In this document: piece after piece, positions 24,301-32,768 of the stretch
Layout: each line of letters starts with the position of its first letter
Position numbering within the stretch: the stretch's first letter is position 1
Source of the DNA: a bacterium
Lineage (GTDB): Bacteria > Vulcanimicrobiota > Xenobia > Xenobiales > JADMJV01
Reading direction: 5' to 3'
NCBI GenBank assembly: GCA_018780265.1
Contig: JADMJV010000032.1
Span: 84,463 to 148,462 of the forward strand
Length of the DNA: 64,000 nt
Made by a program: the position numbers and the translations under genes
The notes under the pieces: generated by a model
The model's database searches: none
Told to the model about the DNA's origin: nothing
The model's input: the letters and a program-made list of their open reading frames with translations, nothing else

Positions 24301-26115
24301 GAGGTGGCCGCCCTCGGATCCGACCGCCGCGCCAACCTGGCTCGAGCTTACTCCACTCGGGGCGAGGTGCTGGAGCGCCTGGGCCGCTACAAGGCCGCCC
24401 GGGCCGAATTGGATCAGGCCCTGACTCTGTTTTCTAAACTGATCGATGGTGAGGGTCAGCAGTGCTGGCTGGAGGAGCAGGCCCTGGCTTATCGTCGCTT
24501 GGGGCGCGTCCTGTTGGGCGCAGAAGAGGCCAGCGCTGCCGGCGAGGCGCTCGATCAGGCCAGCAGGCGCTACAAGGATCTGTGGACCAAAGACCACCGC
24601 GATCGCTGGTTGGACGAGTTGTGGCGTACTCAGGTGGTGGGCAGCGCTGTAAGCATCCTCTTGAAGGAGTATGGGCGGGCCGAGGAGGTGATGCAGCGCG
24701 GCCAGGAGCATTTCTTTGGCCTTCTGCGCCAAGGAAAAGTGGAATACCTCGAGGATGTCCTGGAAACGGCCTTGCGGCGGACCAACAATTTTGTGCGGGT
24801 GGGCATGTACCCCAAGGCCGGGGAAGAGTTGACTCGATTGCTGGAGTTTCTGGCTGGCGGCACCGGCCTGCCTGGTAACATTGATTCTCGGGCGGCCATA
24901 GCCCGTGTGCTGCAGGGCCGAGCTGGCGTTTACGTCGGCCAGCAATGGTTCGAGCAGGCTTACAACGACTACGAGGGAGCCGTCCAAACCCTGCGCACAC
25001 TGGTGGTGGACGAAGGGAAAACGCATCTGGCCGGCACCTTGGCCGAGGTCTATCGGAATCGGGCCAGCATGCTGGTAGGGGCAGGTCACGCCAAATCCGG
25101 TCAGTTGGACCTGTCCGAGGCGATCGAGTTGCTCAAGGCGCTGCTGGGGCAGGGTCGCCAGGAATTGCGGCGGCCTCTGTCCCAGCTCGTCTGCGAGAGG
25201 GCTGACGCCTACCTGTCCAACCATGAAGTCAAGGCTGCGGTCGAGGATCTGAGTCTGGGCATCGAGTTGCTGCTGGCGCTGACCCCCAAGAGCGACGACT
25301 CGAACCTGTTCGCCGATCTGGCACAAATGCTGGCCAAACGGGCGAATTGCCTGCAAGAAGCCCATCAGGTTCAGTTGGCCCGTGAGGACTACGAAAAGGC
25401 GGTCCAGTTGTTTACTCATCTGGTGGAGACTCGCGATCGCACCGACCTGACAGTACCGCTGGGCGAATGTTTGCTCAGCCACCTGAGTCTTGCCGGTCAG
25501 GGGGTGGAGGAACCCCAGCGTATTCAGGCCCTGGGTAGGGCCGTGCGCGCGGTGACGCAGCAGGCACGTGGGGGCAAATCTGTCCCGGAGAACTTCGTGA
25601 TGGACGCCGTCACCATCGTGCGCAACAGCCTGACTTTGCGACCCCAACAGGCCAACACCGACCTGGTTGAAAGCGTGATCAAACTGTGTGAGGTCATCTT
25701 GCTGGTGCCCAGGCTTAGTTACTACTGGGCCAGTCTGACCGAACTCTTGACCCAATGCTACCAGGCTTTGGACACCATCAAGGGGCCTAAGTATGTGGCC
25801 TTCCTGTGCCTGAGCTGCGCCAGTTGTGGCCGAGAGGTGGAGGCGATGGGAGCGGCCTCCACTTCCCGGTTAGTCTACTTCCTGACGTTGCTGGGCATCA
25901 CTCTAAATAGTGAACGACCCGGCGAACAGTTGGCCCTGATTGGAAATGCCTTCAACAAACTGGTCGACCAATTAGCGACTCAGCAGAGAGACGCCCAGTT
26001 GGCCGCGGGAATCCAGCGACTGGCCTTGACCTGGCAGCAGTTGCCAGCCGAATACCCGGCAGCCGCCAACGTCTCCAGGGGGATGCTTACCAACCTTTCC
26101 CGACTGGGCGGTTGA
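21358..26115 (+). CDS. Giant STAND-type P-loop NTPase with long TPR superhelix
   Basis: 1585 residues with a good GTGGAGG ribosome binding site. A Pro/Ala-rich N-terminus is followed by a P-loop NTPase domain: Walker A GPPGVGKS at 114-121 and Walker B ILLYLDEID at about 215-223. From about 520 to the end it is an array of TPR-like helical hairpins (RPDRALSDGQEAVRLYTDLV, ETDKALRDFTKSILLSTQLL and many more), well over 20 units. STAND proteins with TPR tails act as switches that oligomerise on ligand binding; some are anti-phage defence sensors, others regulators. No effector domain such as TIR, nuclease or protease is visible, so a scaffold or regulator role is equally possible. Confidence 0.85.
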   Translation: MAWEPVPPPVAAEPVIALTADSYAGGAGQPIDNTAPTVAPSTLSRADVDGYQFDSKVGPVEPPWRAWNESARVRLEDVTLSLQEYQAPLAFTSGLEAVRSWIGQVPSGILWVEGPPGVGKSCFGACLESAAGQLHTTGIRVAFIKVARRPYGDYEMFIENVNEQLAASQAPRRNRIVPLDRLVVHDLAVQFPSPNRRERWNAFLASLSQLNRGPILLYLDEIDRRHQEGPNLVSPLDYLRAQMPEQVYLAVSYSPEANPAFLKQLQVVAGSQLSRLELAALSDYRSQVTANTARIGAPGQPAIRQVLAHSSEFAWHWQRLASQAWTGGLIDPGALTDQASLYSAIARGLGQQRPEECANFMHFLLTLCAAFEPIRWEEVGEWGTSVDTIQGLVDLLPATLLQQKPGVSFTVDIGHESLRDFLVNQNQSAFARVCRGLVGWVVHKIRTAEDLKLSSEQGREWARLAFYRLYRWCLLCQDVTVLEWVVRDKDLKRKQESLFSALDSSAGRHQKLGILDLWVEANRLLVDQHQMDDLRPDLAWALNSRGLTYLSLHRRQRALVDLEESLQGFDRLVHQERKTQHREGLAAAFDRRGEIHLALNRPDRALSDGQEAVRLYTDLVEDMGREDLLSGLALAQRNLAAAWAASDNGPEAIRSLLAALKILLGLKEGAESSLHTVELARCYLQLAQRRQLAGQHQESLQDSGKAVILLNQLSERDASIDLRDFLEQAHLARGNSYLAMGETDKALRDFTKSILLSTQLLEEGRLDVREELARSQSTRGKVQFQAGQFREAIRDLGSALELHQQLLAEGRSGQGLEVANDYLLRAEAYRADGQHEACRSDLAATLTLLASLSQQGSDVTSLQSRTLRQKADLGLQLGRFEEVVADTTLALPMLGGLLNREPEAELLLLRAESHRRLGDPGKARADIEACIHIYTEMIQAETSALGLVGVAEAYHSLAQVSLLSGELDRAQKEVGRAVEAFEVAALGSDRRANLARAYSTRGEVLERLGRYKAARAELDQALTLFSKLIDGEGQQCWLEEQALAYRRLGRVLLGAEEASAAGEALDQASRRYKDLWTKDHRDRWLDELWRTQVVGSAVSILLKEYGRAEEVMQRGQEHFFGLLRQGKVEYLEDVLETALRRTNNFVRVGMYPKAGEELTRLLEFLAGGTGLPGNIDSRAAIARVLQGRAGVYVGQQWFEQAYNDYEGAVQTLRTLVVDEGKTHLAGTLAEVYRNRASMLVGAGHAKSGQLDLSEAIELLKALLGQGRQELRRPLSQLVCERADAYLSNHEVKAAVEDLSLGIELLLALTPKSDDSNLFADLAQMLAKRANCLQEAHQVQLAREDYEKAVQLFTHLVETRDRTDLTVPLGECLLSHLSLAGQGVEEPQRIQALGRAVRAVTQQARGGKSVPENFVMDAVTIVRNSLTLRPQQANTDLVESVIKLCEVILLVPRLSYYWASLTELLTQCYQALDTIKGPKYVAFLCLSCASCGREVEAMGAASTSRLVYFLTLLGITLNSERPGEQLALIGNAFNKLVDQLATQQRDAQLAAGIQRLALTWQQLPAEYPAAANVSRGMLTNLSRLGG

Positions 26116-26137
26116 GGTTTGACGAGCCCTCAAACCG

Positions 26138-26623
26138 TCACTTGCAACGCCGAACGATCTGGACTCTTTCAACTTCAAAATCAAGGCCCTTCAGGGCCAA
26201 CTGCAGGGTTCTCGGGTTGCTACTGGACACCACGCCCACCAGGTATTCCAGACCGCGCGCCGACGCCATTCTTGCGGCCCTGGAGAGGAGCCTGTGAGTG
26301 GTAAACTTTCCTCTGCGGGTGGGGTGCACTCCCAGATCCACGATAAAACACTGTTTTTCTCCGGTGCTGGGCTCAACGCTTGCGAAGTCAAGGATCAGGT
26401 ATCCAGTGATTTCGCGAGTTCCCTTTTCTTGCTCAATCAGGACCACAAAGTGAGGCTGCTGCATCATCTGCTCAAGTTGAGCATAGGCCTGGGTGCAGTG
26501 GTTGTGCACTGACTCTGGCGACACACTTCGGGTGTGAGGAATGCTCGAGGCGATGCACATTTGTATCAACGAGCGTAGCGAATCTGCATCTTTGGATTGA
26601 GCCAGTCGAATCACGCTACTCAC
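26138..26623 (-). CDS. GNAT-family N-acetyltransferase
   Basis: 161 residues. The GNAT core is visible: an N-terminal IRLAQSKDADSLRSLIQ, strands around FVVLIEQEKG and ITGYLILDFA, and the acetyl-CoA loop region VDLGVHPTRRGKFTTHRLL followed by the helix SRAARMASARG and LEYLVGVVSSSNPRT. The pyrophosphate loop is slightly altered (RRGKFTT in place of RGxGxG/A). Substrate unknown. Ends 23 bases from the convergent STAND gene. Confidence 0.8.
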   Translation of the reverse strand: MSSVIRLAQSKDADSLRSLIQMCIASSIPHTRSVSPESVHNHCTQAYAQLEQMMQQPHFVVLIEQEKGTREITGYLILDFASVEPSTGEKQCFIVDLGVHPTRRGKFTTHRLLSRAARMASARGLEYLVGVVSSSNPRTLQLALKGLDFEVERVQIVRRCK

Positions 26624-26898
26624 TTCTCAGTGCCAGACTGAGGGCCTTCCGGTCACCTACTTGCCCGGCCTGACCTTCGGGCTGTGGCTCCCGGGGGACG
26701 AAGCCGAGGTCTTTTCCGATCCGCCACCGCCTCAATGAAAGGGATCTACCGGGCCACTCCCTGTTGGCAGTCCGAGGACCAACCGGGCCACACTTCCATA
26801 CATCGTAATCTTTGCCGGGTTCAGGGTGACTTAGATCATAGATGCCGACTTTTCTCACGGATAGTCTGGTAGCGCAATCCATTTTGAGAGGAACTGCA

Positions 26899-26949
26899 AT
26901 GAGTAAGGTCCAGGCCGAGATTCCCGATGCTGTTCCCATAAAAGAATGA
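26899..26949 (+). CDS. Possible 16-residue leader ORF upstream of the cysteine synthase remnant
   Basis: ATG with GAGGAA 5 bases upstream encodes MSKVQAEIPDAVPIKE and stops in an ATGA overlap with the next start at 26946. The good ribosome binding site and the coupled overlap suggest that translation was meant to enter here. It may be a leader peptide or the stump of a deleted gene. The 275 bases upstream of it hold no gene I can support. Confidence 0.35.
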   Translation: MSKVQAEIPDAVPIKE

Positions 26950-27236
26950 CTCGCCCGCGCTGTTTCCCTGAAATGGGTCGCTACTTACAACGGACGCCCG
27001 CCACCCCATTGGTCCCGGTTCAATTGGACGCGGGCTTTCCGCCCATCTGGTGCAAGCTGGAGTTTCTCAATCCCAGCTCAGGCCTTAACTATGCCGCCGC
27101 CGTGGTGGCCGACCGCACCTTGCCGACGGACTCTTTCGTGGTAACCGTTTTTCCCGATCGAATGGATCGATATTTTTCCACCGAGCTTTTCGACCCATTT
27201 CGCCAATCCACCAAAGAGGAGACTGTCCACCTATGA
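26946..27236 (+). pseudogene. Cysteine synthase (CysK/CysM-like) with large internal deletion
   Basis: 96 residues where the family has about 300. The N-terminus matches the start of O-acetylserine sulfhydrylases (TPLVPVQLDAGFPPIWCKLE, then FLNPS). It jumps directly to the C-terminal end (SGLNYAAAVVAD, FVVTVFPDRMDRYFSTELF). The PLP-binding Lys region that normally follows NPxGS, and most of the protein, are missing, so it cannot be catalytic. The junction falls where both ends contain an S-S/G motif, consistent with a deletion between short repeats. It is translationally coupled to the zinc-ribbon gene downstream. Confidence 0.75.
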
Positions 27237-27406
27237 CTGAGCCCAAAGCCAAACCCTGTTGCGCCAAATGCGGCGCCGATGCCAGCCATTTCGCCTGGAC
27301 CTCAAGCAGTCAGCATTCCATGAGTGGCTTTTTCGTTTACTGCAAAGAGTGCGGCGCGGTCTTGACGTGGGTGCCCCACTCGTCTTGGGCTCCTGAACCT
27401 GGCTAG
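27233..27406 (+). CDS. Small zinc-ribbon protein
   Basis: 57 residues, starting in an ATGA overlap with the preceding frame and preceded by GAGGAG. Two Cys knuckles, CCAKCGAD at residues 9-16 and YCKECGAVL near 41, would bind one zinc. Between them is a Ser/His-rich stretch (WTSSSQHSMSGFF). Tiny zinc ribbons of this kind are common and mostly uncharacterised. It sits beside the deleted cysteine synthase. Confidence 0.65.
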   Translation: MTEPKAKPCCAKCGADASHFAWTSSSQHSMSGFFVYCKECGAVLTWVPHSSWAPEPG

Positions 27407-27503
27407 CTAGAGTCAGGCGGCGCAAATCAAGTGAAGTCCACCCAGCCCTCCGCACAGCCGCTAGAGTTGTTCAGCATTTGTTGACTTTACGCCTTGACAC
27501 CCC

Positions 27504-27696
27504 GGCAGGATGACGACTATTCCAAGAATGCTTCGCTTTCACGGCCACCGGCAACAACACTGAGTTGGCCATCGCCGTCTCTATCGGCGTTTTTTTTTGC
27601 ATCAACAGCGGCCAGGCTTTCTTCGGCGTGATCGCTCTTGTCAACGTGGCCTCCTGGCGGCTCACATTATACTACTCCGCAGGAGAGCCACACTGA
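27504..27696 (+). pseudogene. Decayed duplicate of the acr3 3' end
   Basis: This stretch aligns by eye with about 32011-32215 of the intact acr3 gene in this window. Both contain GACTA(C/T)TCCAAG, TTTCACGGC, TGGCCATCGCCGT, CATCAACAGCGGCCAGGC and the ending that encodes IALVN. The copy has a 4-base deletion after GCTTC, an expanded T-run (9 T instead of 5) and loss of the segment coding GPLVEVPAL, so it cannot be translated through. It indicates an earlier arsenite-pump gene or a local duplication upstream of the functional ars operon. Confidence 0.8.
27573..27598 (+). terminator. Intrinsic-terminator-like hairpin inside the acr3 remnant
   Basis: CGCCG, 7-base loop, CGGCG, then nine T. The same hairpin exists in the intact acr3 coding sequence with only five T. 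In the remnant the longer T-run makes it a plausible terminator for the transcript of the cysteine synthase remnant and zinc-ribbon gene. The stem is only 5 bp. Confidence 0.5.
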
Positions 27697-27733
27697 TCTT
27701 GGTGATGACATCAGCTTTCAGCCCGGCCAGACT

Positions 27734-28324
27734 TTAATCTTCGTCCTCCTCGGGCTCTTGGCCGAAGCGCACCCGTTCGTAAAGCTCTGCCAGTGGAAGC
27801 TCCGCCTCGATCTCCGGCAAAGGAACGACGGCCTGCAATCCCTCGTACTTCTCCCGGACAAAGCCTTGATCGGTCCGGCGCAGCGCCACCACAAGTGTTT
27901 CGTTCTGTTCGACCAACAAATACACTCGAAGCGAGGGGATGGTGAAGTAGGCATCCTTCTTCTCACTTTCATCTGTCCGTCTGGTCCGGTTGGAAAGCAC
28001 CTCGATCACAACTGAGGGAGCATCTTGAAAAGCGTCTTCCTCTCGGTTGGAATCACAGACGACCATGGCGTCGGGATAATAGAAGCGCACGTGGGTTGCG
28101 AGTTGAATGCGGACCTTGGTGTCCGAGTTGAAGGCTTGGCAGCGGCGGCCTCGCAGGCGATGGACCAAAGCACCCGTTGCGTTGGTCGCGATCCGGTTAT
28201 GACGATTCTTGGCCCCCGACATCGCATAGACGGCGCCGCCTACGTATTCACTCTTGCACGATGCTCCCAACTCTCGGGCCAGATACTTGGCCGGTGAAAT
28301 CCAATCTTCTTGCAGCGCGTTCAT
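27734..28324 (-). CDS. Uma2-family (DUF820) putative endonuclease
   Basis: 196 residues with the Uma2/DUF820 PD-(D/E)XK-like pattern: SEYVGGAVYAMSGAKNRHN, FYYPDAMVVCD, SVVIEVLSNRTRRTDESEK and YFTIPSLRVYLLVEQNE. The Asp in YPDAMV and the Glu in VIEVLS are the presumed metal ligands. Members are highly abundant in cyanobacteria and some other phyla, often in multiple copies. Their function is unproven, with mobile-element or repair roles suggested. It has an acidic tail (EPEEDED). About 470 bases between it and arsR hold only short open frames and the ars promoter. Confidence 0.85.
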   Translation of the reverse strand: MNALQEDWISPAKYLARELGASCKSEYVGGAVYAMSGAKNRHNRIATNATGALVHRLRGRRCQAFNSDTKVRIQLATHVRFYYPDAMVVCDSNREEDAFQDAPSVVIEVLSNRTRRTDESEKKDAYFTIPSLRVYLLVEQNETLVVALRRTDQGFVREKYEGLQAVVPLPEIEAELPLAELYERVRFGQEPEEDED

Positions 28325-28755
28325 CGCTCAAGTATAGAATATTCCCTCGAGGTCGCAAAGAGGTCTCAAGAACTCATGTCATTCAGGATATCCGCTAGAT
28401 TCGCGCGCGACGAGACTCTAAGCCGAGGCCTTTAGCATTGGCTACGCAGGAAAGGCTCAAGGCCATTGCCCAGCAACCCGATGAGGCGGCCAGTCTAACC
28501 CGTACGCTCTTCGTAGGCTGGCCATGATTGAGTCGGCTCAGCTCTTCAATCTATTCGTTCTGTATCCATCCTGCGTCACTATCTCTACCGACCCGTACTG
28601 CACCATGGATGCCGGAGAGCGATTTATTGCCGAGCAAATGGAACAGTCCAAACCGGCCCAGCAGTCCGCCGATCGGGGGCGGATGGCATGATTGGGCTAC
28701 GGCTTGCAAAGACAGCGGTGGCCTGGACGAGTTCTGCACGAAGCGTGACAGTCCA

Positions 28756-28784
28756 TTGACTTCAAGTATTACACGGAGTAATGT
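28756..28784 (+). promoter_or_regulatory. ars operon promoter and ArsR operator
   Basis: TTGACT at 28756-28761 and TAATGT at 28779-28784 are separated by exactly 17 bases. A perfect dyad ATTAC-ACGGA-GTAAT (28768-28782) lies over the spacer and -10 box, where an ArsR dimer would block polymerase. It lies directly upstream of the arsR start at 28792. Confidence 0.75.
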
Positions 28785-28791
28785 ATTTGAC

Positions 28792-29127
28792 ATGAAGTGC
28801 ACCTCTGGCCTGAAAGAGCGCAGTCTGCTCTCGCCCATTTTGGCGGGGCAGATGAGCGGTTTGTTCAAGGTCTTCTCCAACGACACTCGATTGCGATTGC
28901 TGCACGAGTTGATCCGCCAGGAGGAAGCCTGCGTGTCCGACATCGGGCAGGCCTTAAACATGTCTTGCCAGGCCGTCTCCAATCAGTTGCAGCGCCTTAC
29001 CGACTGGCGCATCCTGGCCTCGCGGCGGGAGGGCAACAATATTTACTATCGGATCATCAACCCTTGTGTAATAGACTTACTCGATCGGGCTCTCTGCTTT
29101 GTAGAGCAGCCCCATCAATCGATCTGA
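28792..29127 (+). CDS. arsR: ArsR-family metalloid-responsive repressor
   Basis: 111 residues from the ATG at 28792, chosen because it directly follows the promoter/operator; a longer open frame runs upstream to 28528 through the promoter and is rejected. Winged helix-turn-helix with VFSNDTRLRLLHEL, CVSDIGQALNMSCQAVSNQL and GNNIYYRIINP. Cys at the start of the DNA-binding helix region (ACVSDI, MSCQAV) are candidate As(III) ligands, though the classical CVCDL motif is altered. First gene of arsR-D-A-acr3-C, all on one strand with 4-11 base gaps or overlaps. Confidence 0.88.
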   Translation: MKCTSGLKERSLLSPILAGQMSGLFKVFSNDTRLRLLHELIRQEEACVSDIGQALNMSCQAVSNQLQRLTDWRILASRREGNNIYYRIINPCVIDLLDRALCFVEQPHQSI

Positions 29128-29137
29128 GGAGAAAACC

Positions 29138-29497
29138 ATGTCCACTTTGAAAGTATTCGACCCCCCCATGTGCTGCTCCACCGGTGTGTGCGGAGTCAAT
29201 GTCGACCCGCAACTCACTCAACTGGTGGCCGACCTCAACTTTCTCAAACAGCAGGGGGTAGCCGTCGAGCGCTTCAACCTGAAGGACCACATCAAAGCCT
29301 TCACCGAGAATCCCCTGGTCATTGCCGAGATGGGAGCGGAGAACGAGTTCCTGCCCATTTTTCTGTGGCAGGACAAGATCGTCTGCAAAGGGGCCTATCC
29401 ATCGCGACAACAACTGTCCAAATGGGTGGGCCTCGACAGTCCACAACCCGCGGCGAGCAATGGCGAATGTTGTTCGGGCGGGACGTGCTGCGGATGA
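29138..29497 (+). CDS. arsD: ArsD arsenic metallochaperone
   Basis: 119 residues. C12, C13 and C18 (PPMCCSTGVCG) are the conserved As(III)-binding triad that hands arsenite to ArsA. Two further vicinal Cys pairs at the C-terminus ([10 protein letters not shown], residues 111-112 and 117-118) match longer ArsD proteins. A thioredoxin-like fold follows (FNLKDHIKAFTENPLVIAEM). A GAGGAG-type ribosome binding site precedes the ATG. The stop overlaps arsA as ATGA, so the chaperone and ATPase are translationally coupled. Confidence 0.95.
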   Translation: MSTLKVFDPPMCCSTGVCGVNVDPQLTQLVADLNFLKQQGVAVERFNLKDHIKAFTENPLVIAEMGAENEFLPIFLWQDKIVCKGAYPSRQQLSKWVGLDSPQPAASNGECCSGGTCCG

Positions 29498-31188
29498 GCT
29501 GGTGGCAGTCGCTCAACAAGCGCTATCTCTTCTTCACCGGCAAGGGCGGCGTGGGCAAAACCTCGCTGGCCTGCGCCACCGCGCTGGCCCTGGTTGAGCA
29601 GAGGAAGCGTGTGCTGATCGTGAGCACCGATCCCGCCTCCAATCTCGATGAGGTCTTCGCACTCCAACTCACGGCCAGCCCCCAGCCCCTGCCCGACGTG
29701 GAAGGCCTGTGGGTCTGCAACCTGGACCCACAGGCGGCTGCGGCAGCCTATCGGGAAAAGGTGGTGGCTCCCTACCGAGGCGTCCTTCCCCCGGCCGTAA
29801 TTCGCAATATGGAAGAACAGTTTTCGGGAGCATGCACCACCGAACTGGCTGCCTTTGATGAGTTCGTGGGCCTGATGGCCGACGAAGAGGGGGCTTCCAG
29901 CTACGACCATATAGTCTTCGACACTGCCCCGACCGGGCATACGCTGCGCTTGCTCAGCCTCCCCGGCGCCTGGAGCGGCTACCTTAATACCACTACCGCC
30001 GAGGCCTCCTGCCTGGGCCCTCTGGCCGGGTTGCAAGAGCAACGAGAGCGTTATGCCCTGGCTTTACAACGCCTGGGCGACGCCAACCAGACCTCCGTGG
30101 TGCTGGTGGCCCGTCCCGACCAGTCCAGCCTGGACGAAGCCCGGCGCACTCGCCACGAGTTGGACGAGATGGGAGTGGCCAACATTCAATTGCTTATCAA
30201 CGGAGTGCTGGGGGAGCAAAGTAAAGACCCCACCGCACAGGCCCTGAGGGCCCTGCAGCAACAGCAGCTACAGGGAGTGGAAGGGCAACAGGTCCCTCTC
30301 CTTCCCATCAACCTGGTAGGCCTCAACGCCCTGCGCGCCCTGTTGCACCCGCCCCAGGTGCCCGAGCTGGCACCAAGTTTGCCGTCCATTCCCACCGAGT
30401 TGGGCGATCTGGACCACCTGGTGAGCGATTTGTTGGGACGAGGTAAGGGCGTGATCATGACCATGGGCAAGGGCGGGGTGGGCAAGACTACCGTCGCCCT
30501 ACAACTTGCCCACAAGTTGGCTGCGCAGGGTGGCCAGGTGCGCCTCACCACCACCGACCCCGCCGGCGACCTGGTGGAGCAGCAGGTCAACGGAAATCTG
30601 CGCGTGGACCGCATCGATCCGGCCCGGGAAATCGCCCGCTACACCGCCGAGGTCTTGAGCAAGGCCGCTCCCAACCTGGACGAGGAAGGTCTGGCCCTGC
30701 TCAAAGAAGACCTGCGCTCGCCCTGCACCGAGGAGATTGCCATTTTTCGCGCCTTTGCCGATGCTGTTCAAGAAGGGCAAGACTGCTACGTCATCATCGA
30801 TACGGCCCCCACCGGGCATACCATTTTGCTGATGGACGCCAGCGAAGCCTACTCTCGCGACGTCCATCGCAACCAGCAGGGGGCACCCGAGTCGGTGCTG
30901 CAGCTGCTTCCCCGCTTGCGCGACCCACAGTTCACCCGCATCATCCTGGTCACCCTGGCCGAACCCACCCCGGTTCACGAGGCCGCCAGCCTTCAGGCCG
31001 AACTGCGGCGGGCCGGCATCGAACCCTACGCCTGGGTGGTCAATGGCTCCCTGCTGGCCTCAGCCACTGGCGACCCCGTGCTGGCCTCGCGGGCGGGCCA
31101 TGAAGCCGCCTGCCTGAATGAGGTGCTGAAACTCAGCTCGCGGGCCTTCATCGAACCCTTACGACTGGCCCTACCCGTCCATGGATAG
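29494..31188 (+). CDS. arsA: ArsA arsenite-transporting ATPase
   Basis: 564 residues from the ATG overlapping arsD. Two homologous halves each carry a deviant P-loop ([12 protein letters not shown] near the N-terminus and [10 protein letters not shown] near 325) and a signal-transduction DTAPTGHT motif. Family knowledge: a pseudo-dimer that binds As(III) through Cys and energises the arsenite pump in the inner membrane. ArsA is usually paired with ArsB; here it is paired with an Acr3-type permease, a less common but known combination. It overlaps acr3 by 8 bases. Confidence 0.95.
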   Translation: MSWWQSLNKRYLFFTGKGGVGKTSLACATALALVEQRKRVLIVSTDPASNLDEVFALQLTASPQPLPDVEGLWVCNLDPQAAAAAYREKVVAPYRGVLPPAVIRNMEEQFSGACTTELAAFDEFVGLMADEEGASSYDHIVFDTAPTGHTLRLLSLPGAWSGYLNTTTAEASCLGPLAGLQEQRERYALALQRLGDANQTSVVLVARPDQSSLDEARRTRHELDEMGVANIQLLINGVLGEQSKDPTAQALRALQQQQLQGVEGQQVPLLPINLVGLNALRALLHPPQVPELAPSLPSIPTELGDLDHLVSDLLGRGKGVIMTMGKGGVGKTTVALQLAHKLAAQGGQVRLTTTDPAGDLVEQQVNGNLRVDRIDPAREIARYTAEVLSKAAPNLDEEGLALLKEDLRSPCTEEIAIFRAFADAVQEGQDCYVIIDTAPTGHTILLMDASEAYSRDVHRNQQGAPESVLQLLPRLRDPQFTRIILVTLAEPTPVHEAASLQAELRRAGIEPYAWVVNGSLLASATGDPVLASRAGHEAACLNEVLKLSSRAFIEPLRLALPVHG

Positions 31189-32230
31189 TCCCTGCCCCCG
31201 CAAAGAACTGAGCTTCCTGGACCGCTATCTGACCCTCTGGATCTTCCTGGCCATGGCTTTGGGAGTGGCCTTGGGGCGCTTTGCCCCGGGAGTGGCCACG
31301 GCTATCAGCGATATGTCCAGCGGCACCACCAACATTCCCCTGGCCATTGGCCTGATCCTGATGATGTATCCGCCTCTGGCCAAGGTGCGCTACGACCAGA
31401 TGGGCGAGGTTTTTCGCGAGTTCAAAGTGCTGGGAGTCTCCCTGCTGCTCAACTGGGTCATCGGCCCGGTGCTGATGTTTGGCCTGGCCGTCACCTTTCT
31501 CTCCAATTACCCCGAGTACATGATTGGATTGATCTTGATTGGCCTGGCCCGCTGCATCGCCATGGTCATCGTGTGGAACGAGCTGGCCGAAGGCAACCGC
31601 GAATACGCCGCCGGCCTGGTGGCCTTAAACAGCGTATTTCAGGTCTTTCTCTACAGCGTCTATGCCTGGTTCTTTGTCAGCATCCTGCTGCCGGCCGTCG
31701 GCTTCAAGGGCACGGAGATCCACCTGACCATCGGTCAGATCGCCGGGACGGTGGGCATCTTTCTGGGCATTCCGTTTTTGGCCGGAGTGGTCAGCCGCTA
31801 CACCCTGATTCACCTCAAGGGGCTGGAGTGGTTTGAGAAGACCTATGTGCCCATCATTTCCCCCATCACCCTGCTGGCTTTGCTTTTCACCATTGTGGTC
31901 ATGTTCAGCCTCAAGGGCGGCCTCATCATGGACTTGCCCCTCCATGTGCTGCGCATCGCAGTGCCCCTGCTCATCTACTTCATCCTGATGTTCCTGAGCA
32001 GCTTCTTCCTGGCCAGAATGCTGGGCGCCGACTACTCCAAGACAGCTTCCATAGCTTTCACGGCTGCAGGCAACAATTTCGAACTGGCCATCGCCGTTTC
32101 CATCGGCGTTTTTGGCATCAACAGCGGCCAGGCCTTCACCGGTGTGATCGGACCTCTCGTCGAAGTGCCCGCCCTCATCGCTCTGGTAAACGCGGCCTTC
32201 TGGCTGCGCAAGAAATACTATCCCCAGTGA
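31181..32230 (+). CDS. acr3: Acr3-family arsenite efflux permease
   Basis: 349 residues with ten predicted membrane segments starting at [18 protein letters not shown]. Family motifs: [20 protein letters not shown] carries the conserved Cys of the transport path and the WN(E/D)LA signature, and [19 protein letters not shown] is the second conserved block. Exports As(III), possibly energised by ArsA. A decayed copy of its last 190 bases lies at 27504-27696. Confidence 0.95.
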   Translation: MDSPCPRKELSFLDRYLTLWIFLAMALGVALGRFAPGVATAISDMSSGTTNIPLAIGLILMMYPPLAKVRYDQMGEVFREFKVLGVSLLLNWVIGPVLMFGLAVTFLSNYPEYMIGLILIGLARCIAMVIVWNELAEGNREYAAGLVALNSVFQVFLYSVYAWFFVSILLPAVGFKGTEIHLTIGQIAGTVGIFLGIPFLAGVVSRYTLIHLKGLEWFEKTYVPIISPITLLALLFTIVVMFSLKGGLIMDLPLHVLRIAVPLLIYFILMFLSSFFLARMLGADYSKTASIAFTAAGNNFELAIAVSIGVFGINSGQAFTGVIGPLVEVPALIALVNAAFWLRKKYYPQ

Positions 32231-32237
32231 GGATCTT

Positions 32238-32711
32238 GTGGTTAGAATTCTAGTGATGTGCACCCACAACTCGGCGCGCAGCCAGATGGCCGAGGGTTGG
32301 CTGCGCAAATTGGCCCGCGAGGCTGGCCTGGAGGCCGATATTTGGTCGGCCGGCACCGAGAAGACTCTGGTCAAACCTCCGGCCATTCAGGTGATGGAAG
32401 AGATTGGCGTCGACCTCAAAACCCATTCCTCCAAGACCCTCGACGACATCCCCTACCCCGACAACTTTGACGCCGTCCTCACCGTGTGTGACTCGGCCAA
32501 CGACGCCTGCCCCTACTTTCCGGCCCAGACCCGCCGCTATCACGTCAGCCTGCCCGATCCCAGCGGACACGACCTGGAGCGTTGGCGCCAATCGCGCGAC
32601 CAGATCGGTAGGGTGATGAATGTGTTTGTCAACCATCTCTGGGTCGGCCTCTGGCCCACGCCCGAGGCCCTCGAGCAGGCCCGCGAGAGGGCTCGCCCCA
32701 GCATTTGGTAG
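32238..32711 (+). CDS. arsC: Arsenate reductase, low-molecular-weight phosphatase type
   Basis: 157 residues from a GTG with GAGG 5 bases upstream. The catalytic loop MCTHNSARSQ gives C8-X5-R14, and VSLPDPSGHDLERW supplies the general-acid Asp. This fold reduces As(V) to As(III) with thioredoxin-like electron donors, feeding the Acr3/ArsA pump. Last gene of the ars operon, 7 bases after acr3. Confidence 0.93.
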   Translation: MVRILVMCTHNSARSQMAEGWLRKLAREAGLEADIWSAGTEKTLVKPPAIQVMEEIGVDLKTHSSKTLDDIPYPDNFDAVLTVCDSANDACPYFPAQTRRYHVSLPDPSGHDLERWRQSRDQIGRVMNVFVNHLWVGLWPTPEALEQARERARPSIW

Positions 32712-32768
32712 TACTTTGGTAGTAATCTCTGTGGCAGGCTCTCTCCAAAGAAGAGGAGGTAGCCCAAC

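Noticed and set aside
28606..28692. 28-residue plus-strand ORF upstream of arsR
   Set aside because: Protein-like composition but no ribosome binding site or recognisable match; too short to support.
28528..28791. 88-residue N-terminal extension of arsR
   Set aside because: It runs through a clear promoter and operator, and the ArsR family normally begins near the chosen ATG; residues upstream do not look like protein.
29170..29493. Long N-terminal extension of arsA
   Set aside because: It is a shifted frame across arsD; the ATGA overlap and P-loop position fix the start at 29494.
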